Shown here in pieces: positions 16,142 through 25,229 of a stretch of DNA of 64,000 nt (its first letter is position 1; each line of letters starts with the position of its first letter). The translations under genes were made by a program, and so were the position numbers. Location of the stretch: NCBI RefSeq assembly GCF_003112555.1, contig NZ_BEWB01000015.1:124001-188000 (forward strand), read 5' to 3'. The notes under the pieces are model-generated. The model did no database searches and had not been told where the DNA came from. It worked only from the letters and a program-made list of their open reading frames with translations. Origin of the DNA: Streptomyces coelicoflavus. GTDB lineage: Bacteria; Actinomycetota; Actinomycetes; Streptomycetales; Streptomycetaceae.

Positions 16142-17629
16142 TCAGGCGGCCGGGCCGAACCAGCGGGCGAGCGCGTCGGCGAGCGGCGTGCTCGTGGCGC
16201 CGGCGGCGGGACCGTCCCCGGCGCCGCCCACCCAGGCGACGTAGCCGTCGGGGCGGACGAGGATGCCGTCGAGGCCGCAGTCTCCGTCGGGGCCCGACAC
16301 GGTGACGGTGTCGACCCGGTCCGACCAGCCCTCGGCCGCGGCGCGCAGTGCGGCGCCGCCGGCGAGGTCGAGCAGCAGGCCGCGCCCCGGCTCCAGGAGG
16401 GCGAAGACGCTCTGCTTCACGCCGTCGCGGGTGATCTCCTTGTCCTCCAGGCGGCGGCCGAGCAGCGGGTGGCCCTCGCAGCCGACGTCGTGCCGGATGT
16501 CGAGGCCGGTGACCATGCCGACCAGGTGGCGCTGCACCTCCTCGTGCCGCGCCAGCTCGGTGAACACCTGGCGCAGCGGCCCGGCTTCCTCGCCGCCCAG
16601 GTAGAGGGTGCGCTGGGCGAGGGTGTTGGCGAGGATGCGGGCGCCGACCGGGTGGCGTTCGGCGTGGTAGGTGTCGAGCAGTCCCTCGGGGGCCAGGCCC
16701 TTGATGTCGAGGGCGAGCTTCCAGCCGAGGTTGACGGCGTCCTGGATGCCGGCGCTCATGCCCTGGGCGCCGATCGGCAGGTGGATGTGGGCGGCGTCGC
16801 CGGCCACGAAGACGCGGCCCCTGCGGTACTCGGCGGCCTGGCGGCTGACGTCGGTGGTGGAGGAGACCCACAGCGGCGTGGCGCCGCCGATGTCCTCGCC
16901 GGACAGGCGCTGGAATGCCTCGGCGACCTCCTCGAAGGTGATCGGGCCCGGGGTGGTGCGCATCGGCTGGGCGCGGTCGTAGTAGATGACGCGGCTGCGG
17001 TCCGGGCCGAGCGGCAGCACCATGACCATGCCGCCGGGCACCGGTTCGCCGCTGAAGCGCGGGCGCAGCTTCACGCCGGTGATGTCGGCGAAGCGCAGTT
17101 CGACGGTGGGCTCGGTGCCGGGGAAGTCGATGCCGGCGGCGGTGCGCACGACGCTGCGGGCGCCGTCGCAGCCGACGACGTGGCGGGCGCGGAGCGTGCC
17201 GGTGCCGTCCGGGGTGGCCGTGTGGACGTCGACGCCGTCGTCGTCCTGCTCGACGCCGGTGACCTCGACGCCGCGGCGCACCTCGACGCCGCGCTCGGCG
17301 AGCACGCCGGCGAGCATCGCCTCGGTCCGCGACTGGGGGATGCCGCGGGCGCCGTACGAGCCGTTCGGAAGGACCCGGAAGTCGAGCGGCACGCCGCCGA
17401 AATGACCGAAGGGAATGACATCGACGTCACCGAGGCGGGAAATGAGTCCGCGTTGTGCGAATTCCTCGATCGTGCGCGCGGAAAAGCCGAGGGCGCGGGA
17501 TTCCCTGATGGGTTCGGAAAGCCGGTCCAGGACCAGGGCGGAGACTCCGTTGAGACTCAACTCGCCCGCGAGCATGAGTCCGGTGGGACCTGCTCCGACT
17601 ATGATCACGTCCGCGTCAAAGGTGTCCAT
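16142..17629 (-). CDS. FAD-dependent hydroxylase (AlpK position)
   Basis: A 495-residue class A flavin hydroxylase with GAGPTG (12-17), CDGARSV and VAGDAAHIHLP. It is the first gene of the leftward core operon. In kinamycin-type clusters a hydroxylase next to the AlpJ homologue (AlpK) acts after ring contraction at C-5; this gene occupies that position, so that step is the leading guess. The start is the ATG at 17629 with a purine-rich GGAAGAGGG site upstream. Confidence 0.82.
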   Translation of the reverse strand: MDTFDADVIIVGAGPTGLMLAGELSLNGVSALVLDRLSEPIRESRALGFSARTIEEFAQRGLISRLGDVDVIPFGHFGGVPLDFRVLPNGSYGARGIPQSRTEAMLAGVLAERGVEVRRGVEVTGVEQDDDGVDVHTATPDGTGTLRARHVVGCDGARSVVRTAAGIDFPGTEPTVELRFADITGVKLRPRFSGEPVPGGMVMVLPLGPDRSRVIYYDRAQPMRTTPGPITFEEVAEAFQRLSGEDIGGATPLWVSSTTDVSRQAAEYRRGRVFVAGDAAHIHLPIGAQGMSAGIQDAVNLGWKLALDIKGLAPEGLLDTYHAERHPVGARILANTLAQRTLYLGGEEAGPLRQVFTELARHEEVQRHLVGMVTGLDIRHDVGCEGHPLLGRRLEDKEITRDGVKQSVFALLEPGRGLLLDLAGGAALRAAAEGWSDRVDTVTVSGPDGDCGLDGILVRPDGYVAWVGGAGDGPAAGATSTPLADALARWFGPAA

Positions 17630-17794
17630 CTGCCCTCTTCCGACTGGTGTTTGATGAGTATCGCCGGACCACGGAGAAACGGTAAAGCGAGTGCGGTACA
17701 GGCTTTGCGCAATCCACTACAGAACTCTGTCGGCAATGTCAGATCTCTGGCAGGAATCTGGTCCGGCGGGCACGGTCGGCGCCATGCTCGGGCG
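17630..17794. promoter_or_regulatory. Divergent promoter region of the PKS core operon
   Basis: A 165-bp AT-richer stretch between the leftward hydroxylase operon and the rightward SnoaL-like gene. It must contain the promoter of the polyketide core genes and is a likely SARP target. No perfect direct repeat was identified by eye. Confidence 0.5.
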
Positions 17795-18262
17795 GTGACT
17801 TCCAACCATTCGCCCGCCGTTTCGGCCACGGTCGCCGAATCCACCGACGCCGCCCTGGTCGCGGAGCTCCTGGGCCGCTACCTGGTCACACTCGACGACG
17901 AGGAGCCCGACGACGCGTGGGCCCGCGGCCTGTTCACCGAGGACGCGGTCGTCACCTTCCCGATGAGCCGCCACGAGGGGCGCGCCGGGCTCGCCGAGTG
18001 GCACCGCGCCTCGCTCGCGGCGTTCGCGCGCACCCAGCACCTGGGCTCGCCGGCGGTGGTCACCGTCAGCGGCGACCGGGCCGTGCTGCGCGCCAACGTG
18101 CTGACCACCCACGTCCACCACCCCGGCGGCGACCGGCCGCCGCTGTTCCGCGCGGGCACGCTGGTGCGCGGCGGGGCGCGCAGGACGGCTGCCGGGTGGC
18201 GGCTGGACGAGCTGTCGTTCACGGTCCAGTTCACCGAGGGCCGGCCCCCGGCGCGGGACTGA
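17795..18262 (+). CDS. SnoaL-like/NTF2-fold protein
   Basis: A 155-residue protein of the nuclear transport factor 2/SnoaL-like fold: N-terminal helices with LLGRYLVTLDDEEPDD, then FTEDAVVTFP and a C-terminal beta sheet ending LDELSFTVQFTEG. The family covers polyketide cyclases, hydroxylase partners and isomerases. The GTG at 17795 was chosen because an earlier ATG is out of frame; the ribosome site is weak. It faces the core operon, so a tailoring role in the same pathway is likely, with no specific reaction visible. Confidence 0.72.
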   Translation: MTSNHSPAVSATVAESTDAALVAELLGRYLVTLDDEEPDDAWARGLFTEDAVVTFPMSRHEGRAGLAEWHRASLAAFARTQHLGSPAVVTVSGDRAVLRANVLTTHVHHPGGDRPPLFRAGTLVRGGARRTAAGWRLDELSFTVQFTEGRPPARD

Positions 18263-18272
18263 CCGGCCGCGC

Positions 18273-19286
18273 TCAGAAGTCCGCGACGGGGCCCCGCTCC
18301 CCGGGCGGGCCCTGGTCGCCGCCCGGGCCCTGCTCCCCCGGCGGGGTCATCGCGGTGAGCAGCCGCCGGTCCAGCATGGTGCCGACCGAGGTGTCGCCGT
18401 CCGGGTCGAGCCCGGCGTCGTGGCACGCCGTGCTGACCAGGTAGCGGCCGAGCACCGGGTGGGTGGCGAACGCCCACTCCTCGCCGGTGGCCGCGGCGCC
18501 GCCGGGGGTGCGCAGGCCGCCCTCGCCGAGTCCGAAGCCGAACTCGGTGAAGGCCAGCCGCATGCCCTGCCCGAGCGCCTTGGTGTACGCCTCCTTCAGC
18601 GTCCACAGCCGCAGCAGGCACGCCGCCTGCTCGTCCCGCGCCAGCACGGACAGCTCGGCGGCCTCGGACGGGGTGCACATCCGGCCGCGCATCAGGTCCA
18701 GGTCGAAGCGCCGGTCGGCGCACTCGGCGTCCAGACCGATCCGGCCCACCCGGCTGATCCCCACGGCCATCAGCTCACCGGTGTGCGTCAGGGCCACCTC
18801 GATCTGGTCGAGGCCGCGCAGGTAGGGACGGCCGCCGAGCCGGTAGGCGATGTCGATGTCCTCCGGCCCGATGCCGAGCGCGGCCGCCGCGGTGTACTTG
18901 ATGAGCAGCCGGGACGCGGCGAACCGGCAGCGGACCGCCGGGTCGCGGGTCGCCGTGTAGCGGTTCCAGTCCCGGCCGAGCAGGGGCCGCAGCCGGGGCG
19001 TGGTGAGCACCGCGGGGAACCACTCGGTCCAGGTCGCGTACGCCACCGTGACCCCGCGGTCCAGCAGGTCCTCCCGCAGCCGCAGCCACGAGCTGTCCGG
19101 ACGCGGCACGTGCACGGGCGGCGCGACGGCACGGCCGTGCGCGGTGACGACGACACCGAGGTCGCCCAGCCGCCGCAGGGTACCGAGCACACCACCGGCG
19201 TCCCGGGCATCGATGTCGTCCGTGACGCCGGCACTCCCGCCCCGCACCGGCGGAGCCGAATCGTTTCTGTCGAGGTCGGGGCTCAC
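18273..19286 (-). CDS. 4'-phosphopantetheinyl transferase, Sfp type
   Basis: A 338-residue protein with the Sfp-family signatures IGLDAE (first motif, Mg-binding Asp and Glu) and WTLKEAYTKALG (second motif). It transfers phosphopantetheine from CoA to S43 of the pathway ACP. It has a longer C-terminal tail, rich in Pro and Gly, than typical Sfp proteins. Its GTG start overlaps the stop of the acyl-CoA dehydrogenase gene (GTGA), so they are translationally coupled. Confidence 0.9.
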   Translation of the reverse strand: MSPDLDRNDSAPPVRGGSAGVTDDIDARDAGGVLGTLRRLGDLGVVVTAHGRAVAPPVHVPRPDSSWLRLREDLLDRGVTVAYATWTEWFPAVLTTPRLRPLLGRDWNRYTATRDPAVRCRFAASRLLIKYTAAAALGIGPEDIDIAYRLGGRPYLRGLDQIEVALTHTGELMAVGISRVGRIGLDAECADRRFDLDLMRGRMCTPSEAAELSVLARDEQAACLLRLWTLKEAYTKALGQGMRLAFTEFGFGLGEGGLRTPGGAAATGEEWAFATHPVLGRYLVSTACHDAGLDPDGDTSVGTMLDRRLLTAMTPPGEQGPGGDQGPPGERGPVADF

Positions 19287-21097
19287 GTGAGCCGCATTCC
19301 GTAGAGGTCGAAGCTGCGTCCGTCGCGGTAGCGGTCCACGAGGCGGGCCGCGAGGTCGCGGGCGACGCCGTCCGGCAGGTCGGGCACCTCCAGGCCGAGG
19401 CGGCGGCCGAACCGGGTCAGGGCGAGCAGCGCCCAGTCGGGTTCGGCGAGCAGGCCCCCGTCCCCGGCCGCGGGGTCGGCGTTCTCGCGGACGGCGAGGC
19501 AGGAGGCGGCGGCGATCAGCAGGCAGTACCGGTCGACGAGGACGTACGCGGCCGGGGCGAGGCCCCCGGTGTCCGGGCGTCCCAGCAGCGCGGCGCACCG
19601 CTCGCCGAGGTGGCGCACCTCGGTGGCGAAGACGCGGGCGAGGTCGGCGAGCGCCGCCCACCGGGGGCCGCGCCCGCGCTCGCCGTCGAGCCGGGCGGCG
19701 GCGCCGAGCAGCGCGGCGAGCAGCCCGTCGCAGCCGTTGTGCGGGTCGCGGGGCTCGGCGTCGAGCCGCCGGAAGTCGAGTGCGGCCTCCTCGGCGCCGG
19801 GCGTGAACAGCGCCGCGGGCGCCTCGTGCCCCGGCTCGCCGCTCCGGGCGGTGTGGGCGAGGGTGCGCAGGTGGGGGACGAGCACGGCCTGCGTGTCGGC
19901 GGTGCCGGCGTGTCCGAGTCCGGCCACCGGCAGGTCGCGCACGAGCTTCTGGAAGCCGCCGTAGGTGGGGCCCCGGTCGTAGCCCCGGGCACCGAGCACC
20001 GCGGCGAGTTCGTCGAGGTCCTCGTGGAGCAGCGCGGACACGGCGTACTTGACCGCCGCGGAGGGGACGAGCGCGTGCTCGGGCGCCAGGTCGAGCAGCC
20101 GCAGCCCCGCGACGGCGAGGCTGTCGCAGGCCAGCAGGTCGGCGAAGACCCCGGCGAGCACCCGGCCGCGACGGCCGTGCAGCACCAGGCCGCGGCGGGA
20201 CTCGCCGGCCGCCCGGACGGCGTAGCGCAGCGCGCTGTCCATCCCGCCGACCAGGGCGCCGCCGGAGACCAGGGCCCGGCTGACCTGGAAGGTGCGCAGG
20301 GCCAGCGAGACCCCCTCGCCCTGCCGTCCGACGAGGGCGTCGGCGGGCACGGGGCAGTGCGTGAGCTCGAGTCCGGCGTAGTGGGCGCCGCGCATGCCGT
20401 GGGTGCGGGCGCGGGGCAGCCGGCGTACGGCGCGGGCCGGGAGCCGGCCGGTGTCGAGCAGGAACACGGAGTGGCTGTCCGGGCCGTCGCCGGGCGCGGT
20501 ACGGACGTAGGAGACGAAGACGTCGGCGCGGTCGGCGTTGATGACGACCTCCTTGCGGCCGTCCACCACGTAGCCGCCGCCGGGCACCCCGCGCGCGGTG
20601 TACTCGCCGCGCAGGATCGCGTTGGCGTGGGCGAACTCGCGGTGCAGGATGGTGAACCGGCCGCCGCCGAGCAGGCGCAGCGCGGTGTCGCGGCGCTGCC
20701 GCTCGTCACCGGCGGTCCACACCACGGACGCGGCGAACAGGGCGGTCATCCCGGCACCGAAGCCGAGCGCGACGTCGCGCCGGAAGACCGGCCGCAGCAC
20801 CTGGGCGAGCCCCTCGACACCGGTGAGCCGTCCGCCCAGGTCCCGCGGCACGAACTCGGCGGCGAGGCCGAAGCGGTGGAGCAGTTCCTCGGTGGCCGAG
20901 GGGACCTCGCGCCGTTCGTCGGCGGCGAGCAGCGCCTGCTGGCCGTGCGGGTTGCCTGCGTCGAAGGGGTCGCCGAGCAGGTCCTCGACGTACCGGGCCC
21001 GGGCCGGCCCGTCACCGGGCACCCGGAGGGCACGGGGGCCGGCGGGCGGCCCCTCGGTCAGGGACGTGCCGGCACCCGCGGTCAGGCTGTCGTTCAC
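19283..21097 (-). CDS. Acyl-CoA dehydrogenase-like flavoprotein
   Basis: A 604-residue protein of the acyl-CoA dehydrogenase superfamily. Segments LAAEFVPRDLGGRLTG, FTILHREFAHAN, YVVDGRKEVVINAD and MRGAHYAGLEL correspond to the family's N-terminal, middle beta and substrate regions. It is longer than the usual 380-400 residues because of an extended helical C-terminal half (about 400-604). The GTG at 21097 was chosen for the GGAGG seven bases upstream. The substrate is unknown; starter-unit handling or oxidation of the polyketide are both possible. It is coupled to the phosphopantetheinyl transferase. Confidence 0.78.
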   Translation of the reverse strand: MNDSLTAGAGTSLTEGPPAGPRALRVPGDGPARARYVEDLLGDPFDAGNPHGQQALLAADERREVPSATEELLHRFGLAAEFVPRDLGGRLTGVEGLAQVLRPVFRRDVALGFGAGMTALFAASVVWTAGDERQRRDTALRLLGGGRFTILHREFAHANAILRGEYTARGVPGGGYVVDGRKEVVINADRADVFVSYVRTAPGDGPDSHSVFLLDTGRLPARAVRRLPRARTHGMRGAHYAGLELTHCPVPADALVGRQGEGVSLALRTFQVSRALVSGGALVGGMDSALRYAVRAAGESRRGLVLHGRRGRVLAGVFADLLACDSLAVAGLRLLDLAPEHALVPSAAVKYAVSALLHEDLDELAAVLGARGYDRGPTYGGFQKLVRDLPVAGLGHAGTADTQAVLVPHLRTLAHTARSGEPGHEAPAALFTPGAEEAALDFRRLDAEPRDPHNGCDGLLAALLGAAARLDGERGRGPRWAALADLARVFATEVRHLGERCAALLGRPDTGGLAPAAYVLVDRYCLLIAAASCLAVRENADPAAGDGGLLAEPDWALLALTRFGRRLGLEVPDLPDGVARDLAARLVDRYRDGRSFDLYGMRLT

Positions 21098-21281
21098 TGG
21101 GACCTCCAGCTTCAGCCCGTCCGGCGGGTGCGGACGGGCGCGTTCGGCACGAGAACACGGGGGCCGCGAGGGCCGACCCGGTGCCCGGGAGCACGGAGTA
21201 CGGGGATACGGAGGTATGGGGGTACGGAGGTGAGGGGGTACGGGGTCTCGCCTCCGGGCGGCGGCGCCCGCGGGCGCGGGC

Positions 21282-22262
21282 TCAGGCTCCGTGGGCGGCC
21301 AGTGCCCCCTCGGCGTGCTCCTTGGCCAGCCGCAGCGCGGCGGCGCTCTCCCGGGCGAGCCGTGCGCGCAGCGCCTCCCGCGCGAGACGCACCGCGTCCG
21401 CGCCGTCGCCGTACCGCTCGCGCACGCCGTCCTCGTCGAGCACGGCGTGGTGCCGCGCGACGACGGTGACGCCCGTTCCCCAGGGCTCGGGTTCGACCGA
21501 CCACTCCCCCGCGTGCGCGGCCAGCAGCGCGGGCTGCTCGCTGTCCCGGACGTCCTTGTAGACGATGCGCCCGGCGTGCGGGAAGCCGATCCGGACCGAT
21601 TCGGTCGTCCGCGCGGTGCCGTCGGCACCGTTCAGGCGCACGGTCATCAACTGCACCCCGGGTGCCTGCTCGGCGATGTCGATGCCGGTGGCGCCGGGCA
21701 CCGCGTCCGGCCGGTCGCCGAAGCGGTGCAGGAAGTCGTACACCGGCTCGACCGGCGCGTCGACGCGGGTCGTGTCCTCGAAGGACAGGACGAGGTCGTC
21801 GAGGCGGCGCCAGCGCTCGGCGAGCCCGCGCAGATTGGCGAGGGCGGCACGGCTGTTGGCGGTGGTGGCCCGCCTGACCCAGTCGACGTCGGCGCGCGCG
21901 TTGCCGTCCACGGAGAAGTCGTTGCGCAGCGTGACGAGGGACCGCTCGGGGCCCCGCGGCTCGACGGACCAGCTGCCTCCCATGGAGGTCACCGGCCGGG
22001 GCAGCACCTCCTGGCGGAAGTCGACGCGGTGGGCCACGGGGTCGAGGACGCGTCGCGTCGTCCAGGACCTGATCTCGTCGTTGGCGGTGACCCACATCCT
22101 CAGCCGTTCCGACTCCCCGTCGAACTCGAGCTGTTCGACGTGGACGGTGGGCGGCAGGAAGACCGGCCAGCGCAGGGCGTCGGCGATCAGGCCGTAGAGC
22201 ACGCCGGCCGGTGCGTCCACCTCCGTGTGCTGGGCCATACGGTGCACGGGCGCGAGATACAT
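21282..22262 (-). CDS. Second didomain aromatase/cyclase (SRPBCC)
   Basis: A 326-residue protein with two SRPBCC domains, related to the product of 12509-13453: the shared segments WPVFLPPTVHVE, WTTRRVLD, FRQEVLPRPV and MGGSWSVEP occur in the same order. The start is taken as the ATG at 22262 with a GAGAGGGG site; an internal ATG at 22238 would remove eight residues. Two enzymes of this family in one cluster suggest either division of labour between ring closures or a degenerate duplicate. No active-site loss is obvious. Confidence 0.83.
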   Translation of the reverse strand: MYLAPVHRMAQHTEVDAPAGVLYGLIADALRWPVFLPPTVHVEQLEFDGESERLRMWVTANDEIRSWTTRRVLDPVAHRVDFRQEVLPRPVTSMGGSWSVEPRGPERSLVTLRNDFSVDGNARADVDWVRRATTANSRAALANLRGLAERWRRLDDLVLSFEDTTRVDAPVEPVYDFLHRFGDRPDAVPGATGIDIAEQAPGVQLMTVRLNGADGTARTTESVRIGFPHAGRIVYKDVRDSEQPALLAAHAGEWSVEPEPWGTGVTVVARHHAVLDEDGVRERYGDGADAVRLAREALRARLARESAAALRLAKEHAEGALAAHGA

Positions 22263-22633
22263 CCGTCACACCCCTCTCGTCTCGGACGTCCCGGGGCCGG
22301 GCGGACGGCCATGGGACGCCGCGACCCGCCGGCCCGTACAGGCTCGCCATGGACTGTGTCCTGATCCGGTGGAGGACGGCTCGCCCGTTCCTCGAACCCC
22401 GCTCGAACCCGCAGCGCGGGACGGCGCCCCCGCACCGCCGACGGCCGGGCCCGACTCCGGCTCGATCCGCACCCGACCGGGCCCTGTCCCGAGGCGGCAA
22501 CAACGGTCCACGGCCGTCGCGGCGCTGCGCGGCAGTCGGGGCGCTGCCCGGCGGTCCCGGCGCTGCGCGGCCGTTTGGGCGGTCCGCCGAACGATGACTA
22601 CTCTGAGCGGCTTCACACCCGCGGGAGGATCGG
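22263..22633. promoter_or_regulatory. Divergent region with a GC-rich imperfect repeat
   Basis: A 371-bp gap between the leftward aromatase and rightward exporter genes. At 22521-22581 there are three imperfect copies of a roughly 20-bp unit beginning GGCGCTGC. GGGAGGAT at 22623-22630 is the exporter ribosome site. No ARE-like repeat was seen. Confidence 0.45.
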
Positions 22634-23920
22634 TTGTCGGTACGGCGGAGCGTGCCCGGGCAGGGCTTCCGGTGGTTGTGGGGCGCCTACACGGTCAGCG
22701 CGGCGGGCAGCGCCGTCGGCATGGGGGCGCTGCCGCTGGTCGCCCTCCTGGTGCTGGACTGCTCGGCGTTCCAGGTCTCCCTGCTCGCCGCGCTGTCCGC
22801 GGTGGCCAGCGGGGTGATCGCCCTGCCGCTCGGTGTGCACATCGAGCACCGGTACAAGCGGCCGGTCATGGTCACCGCCGATCTGGCCCGCGGTGCGGTG
22901 CTGGCGAGCGTTCCCGTCGCCATGGCCTTCGGCGCGCTCACCTTCGCCCACCTGTGTGCCGTCGGCATCCTCCAGACGGCGGCGTCCGTCGCGTTCGACG
23001 CGGCGAGCGGGGCGCACCTGAAGACACTGGTCCCGTCCGAGCACCGGCTGCACGCCAACAGCCTGTTCGAGACGACCAGATGGGTCAGCGTCAGCGCGGG
23101 ACCGCCCGCCGGCGGTCTCCTGATCGGGGCCCTGGGCGCGGCCGCCACGCTGGTGGCCGACGCGCTGTCCTTCCTCGGGTCGGCCCTGTGCATCCGCCGT
23201 ATCCGGCAGCCCGAACCCGCGCCGCCGGCCCGCGCCCCCGGCTCCCGGCCGGGCCGCGGCATCGCCGCCGGCTGGCGGTACCTCCTGCGGCACCCGGGGC
23301 TGCGGCCGCTGTTCTTCAACTCGCTGCTCTTCGGCGGAGCCGTCATGATGACCTCCCCGCTGATGGCCGTCCTCATGCTGGACGACCTGGGACTGGCACC
23401 GTGGCAGTACGGGCTCGCGCTGGGACTGCCGTGCCTGGGCGGGGTGCTGGGGTCGCGTCTGACCCCGCCGCTCACCCGGCGGTGGGGGCCGCGCCGCGTC
23501 CTGCTGCTGTCCGGCGTGGCACGCTCGCTGTGGACGGTGCTGCTGCCCCTGACGCCGTCCGGCGCCCTCGGCGTGTGCGTCATCGTGGCCGTCGACTTCG
23601 GCCTGCTCTTCTCGGCCGGGGTCTTCAACCCGTCGTTCACGACCTACCGCATGGCGGCCACGCCGGACGCGTTCATGGCCCGGGTCGCCACCTCCTGGTC
23701 CGTCGGCCAGAAGACGTGCCAGGCCGCCTTCATGATCGCCGGTGGAGTCGTCGCCGCGGCGGCGGGGGTGCGCGGCGCCCTGCTCGTCGCCGGGCTGCTG
23801 TGCCTGGCGAGCGCGCTGCTCCTGCCGTGGCGGCAGACACCCGTCGCCGTCGGGGAGGTTCCCGCCCCCGCGACGGAGGCGCCCGCTCCGGCTCCGGCCG
23901 CGGAGAGCCCCTCCGCGTAG
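22634..23920 (+). CDS. Major facilitator superfamily exporter
   Basis: A 428-residue integral membrane protein with about 12 hydrophobic helices, including segments such as LVALLVLDC, GVIALPLGV, GGLLIGALGAAATLVAD and VIVAVDFGLLFSAG. It belongs to the drug-efflux branch (MFS_3/enterobactin-exporter type) and should export the angucycline or confer self-resistance. The TTG at 22634 was chosen because GGGAGGAT lies five bases upstream. The last codons form the first unit of a 15-bp tandem repeat that continues past the stop. Confidence 0.88.
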   Translation: MSVRRSVPGQGFRWLWGAYTVSAAGSAVGMGALPLVALLVLDCSAFQVSLLAALSAVASGVIALPLGVHIEHRYKRPVMVTADLARGAVLASVPVAMAFGALTFAHLCAVGILQTAASVAFDAASGAHLKTLVPSEHRLHANSLFETTRWVSVSAGPPAGGLLIGALGAAATLVADALSFLGSALCIRRIRQPEPAPPARAPGSRPGRGIAAGWRYLLRHPGLRPLFFNSLLFGGAVMMTSPLMAVLMLDDLGLAPWQYGLALGLPCLGGVLGSRLTPPLTRRWGPRRVLLLSGVARSLWTVLLPLTPSGALGVCVIVAVDFGLLFSAGVFNPSFTTYRMAATPDAFMARVATSWSVGQKTCQAAFMIAGGVVAAAAGVRGALLVAGLLCLASALLLPWRQTPVAVGEVPAPATEAPAPAPAAESPSA

Positions 23921-24010
23921 GGCCCGTCCGCGTAGGGCCCCTTCGCGTAAAGCCCCTTCACGTAAGGCCCCTTCGCGTAAAGCCCCTTCACGTAAGGCCC
24001 CTTCACGTAG
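23906..24010. repeat. Seven tandem 15-bp repeats carrying a stop codon in every unit
   Basis: Seven contiguous 15-bp units of consensus (A/G)GCCCCTTC(G/A)CGTA(A/G) run from 23906 to 24010. Unit 1 encodes the last residues S-P-S-A and the stop of the exporter gene; each later unit repeats a four-codon block plus an in-frame TAG or TAA. Confidence 0.9.
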
Positions 24011-24114
24011 AGGCCCCGCTCCACCCGGTCTCGAGCGCACGTCGGCCGGTTCTCGAGCGGGCCGACCCAGCCTGACCGGGCGGTGTCGACAATCCTCGGC
24101 CCGAAGGAGGCGTG

Positions 24115-24339
24115 ATGGTGTTCGCCCGGCGTGTGCGGCGGCTGGCCCGTGCCCTGATGACCGACGTCTGGCAGTGCCTGGTCGCCGTCGGCGCCACCCA
24201 GCTCGCGGGCGAGACGGCCCGCTCCGGCGCCCACCCGGTGGACGTGCCGCCGCCCGGCCATCCCGAACGGCTGCGCCCCGACCTGCCGTTGACGGCACTG
24301 GAGCGCGCCCTGCTGAGAGACATGGGCCGGGTGGGCTGA
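24115..24339 (+). CDS. Small DUF6059-like protein
   Basis: A protein of about 74 residues with a basic, partly hydrophobic N terminus and the C-terminal pattern PPPGHPERL..DLPLTALERALL, recalled from small Streptomyces proteins annotated as DUF6059 and often found next to regulators of secondary metabolism. A strong AAGGAGG ends at 24110; the ATG at 24115 and the GTGs at 24112 and 24118 are all in frame and the exact start is uncertain. No function is known. Confidence 0.6.
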   Translation: MVFARRVRRLARALMTDVWQCLVAVGATQLAGETARSGAHPVDVPPPGHPERLRPDLPLTALERALLRDMGRVG

Positions 24340-24407
24340 CGGCCGCGGGACGAGCGCCGCAGCGCGTGCGCCGCGCGGGCGGACGCCGCAGCGCGTGCGC
24401 CGGGGGT

Positions 24408-25229
24408 TCAGGCCGCGTACAGGTCGAAGGTGGAGCTGCGCCGGGGCCCGGCCGCCAGGTCCAGCTGGGGGTCGACGGCGAGGATCGCCTGGTGCAGCCG
24501 CTGCAACTGCGGTGAGGGCTCCACGCCCAGCTCGTCCACCAGGCGGCGGCGCAGCCGGTGGTAGACGTCGAGCGCCCCCGCCTGCCGGCCGGAGCGGTAC
24601 AGCGCCACCATGGCCTGCGAGTGCAGCCCCTCGTGCTCGGGGTGCCGGGCGGTCAGGTCCATCAGCTCGGCGGTGACCTCCGCGTGCCGGCCGATCCTGA
24701 GGTCGGCGTCGATGCGGCGCTCCCGCGTGACCAGCCGGCTCTCCTCCAGCCGCATCGCCTCTATCTCCAGAACCGGGCCGACGGGTACGTCGACCAGCGC
24801 GGGCCCCTGCCACAGGTTCAGCGCGTCGCGGTAGGTGCGGGCGGCCCGTTCGTCCTCGCCGTGCTCGAACGCCTGCTGGCCCTCGAGGACGAGGCGTTCG
24901 TACTCGTGGACGTCGACCGCGTCGGCCGGTATCTGGAGCAGGTAGCCGCCGTGCCGGGTGGCGAGCACGTCCTTGGCGGTGCCGGGGGCCCCGGGCCCCA
25001 TGGCGGTGCCGAGCCGGCGCCGCAGCTGGAGTATGTAGGTCTGCAGCGTGGTGAGGGCGCTCTGCGGCAGATCGGTGCCCCAGATCTCCTCCATCAGCGT
25101 GGGCACGGGCATGACCCGGCCCGGGTAGAGGGCGAGCAGCGCGAGGATCTGGCGTGGTTTGCCGGCCGTCGGAACAATCGACATGCCGTTGACGTCGGCA
25201 CTCAGTGGACCCAGAACACGAATCTTCAT
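24408..25229 (-). CDS. SARP-family transcriptional activator
   Basis: A 273-residue SARP of the small (AfsR N-terminal) type: OmpR-like winged helix at 1-95 (MKIRVLGPLSADVNG, TLMEEIWG, TLQTYILQLRRRLG), then a bacterial transcriptional activation domain of TPR-like helices to about 255. The start ATG at 25229 has GGGAGGG five to six bases upstream. SARPs bind direct repeats at -35 regions and activate biosynthetic operons. It is the second of two tandem SARPs; alp-type clusters also carry several. No ATPase domain follows. Confidence 0.92.
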   Translation of the reverse strand: MKIRVLGPLSADVNGMSIVPTAGKPRQILALLALYPGRVMPVPTLMEEIWGTDLPQSALTTLQTYILQLRRRLGTAMGPGAPGTAKDVLATRHGGYLLQIPADAVDVHEYERLVLEGQQAFEHGEDERAARTYRDALNLWQGPALVDVPVGPVLEIEAMRLEESRLVTRERRIDADLRIGRHAEVTAELMDLTARHPEHEGLHSQAMVALYRSGRQAGALDVYHRLRRRLVDELGVEPSPQLQRLHQAILAVDPQLDLAAGPRRSSTFDLYAA

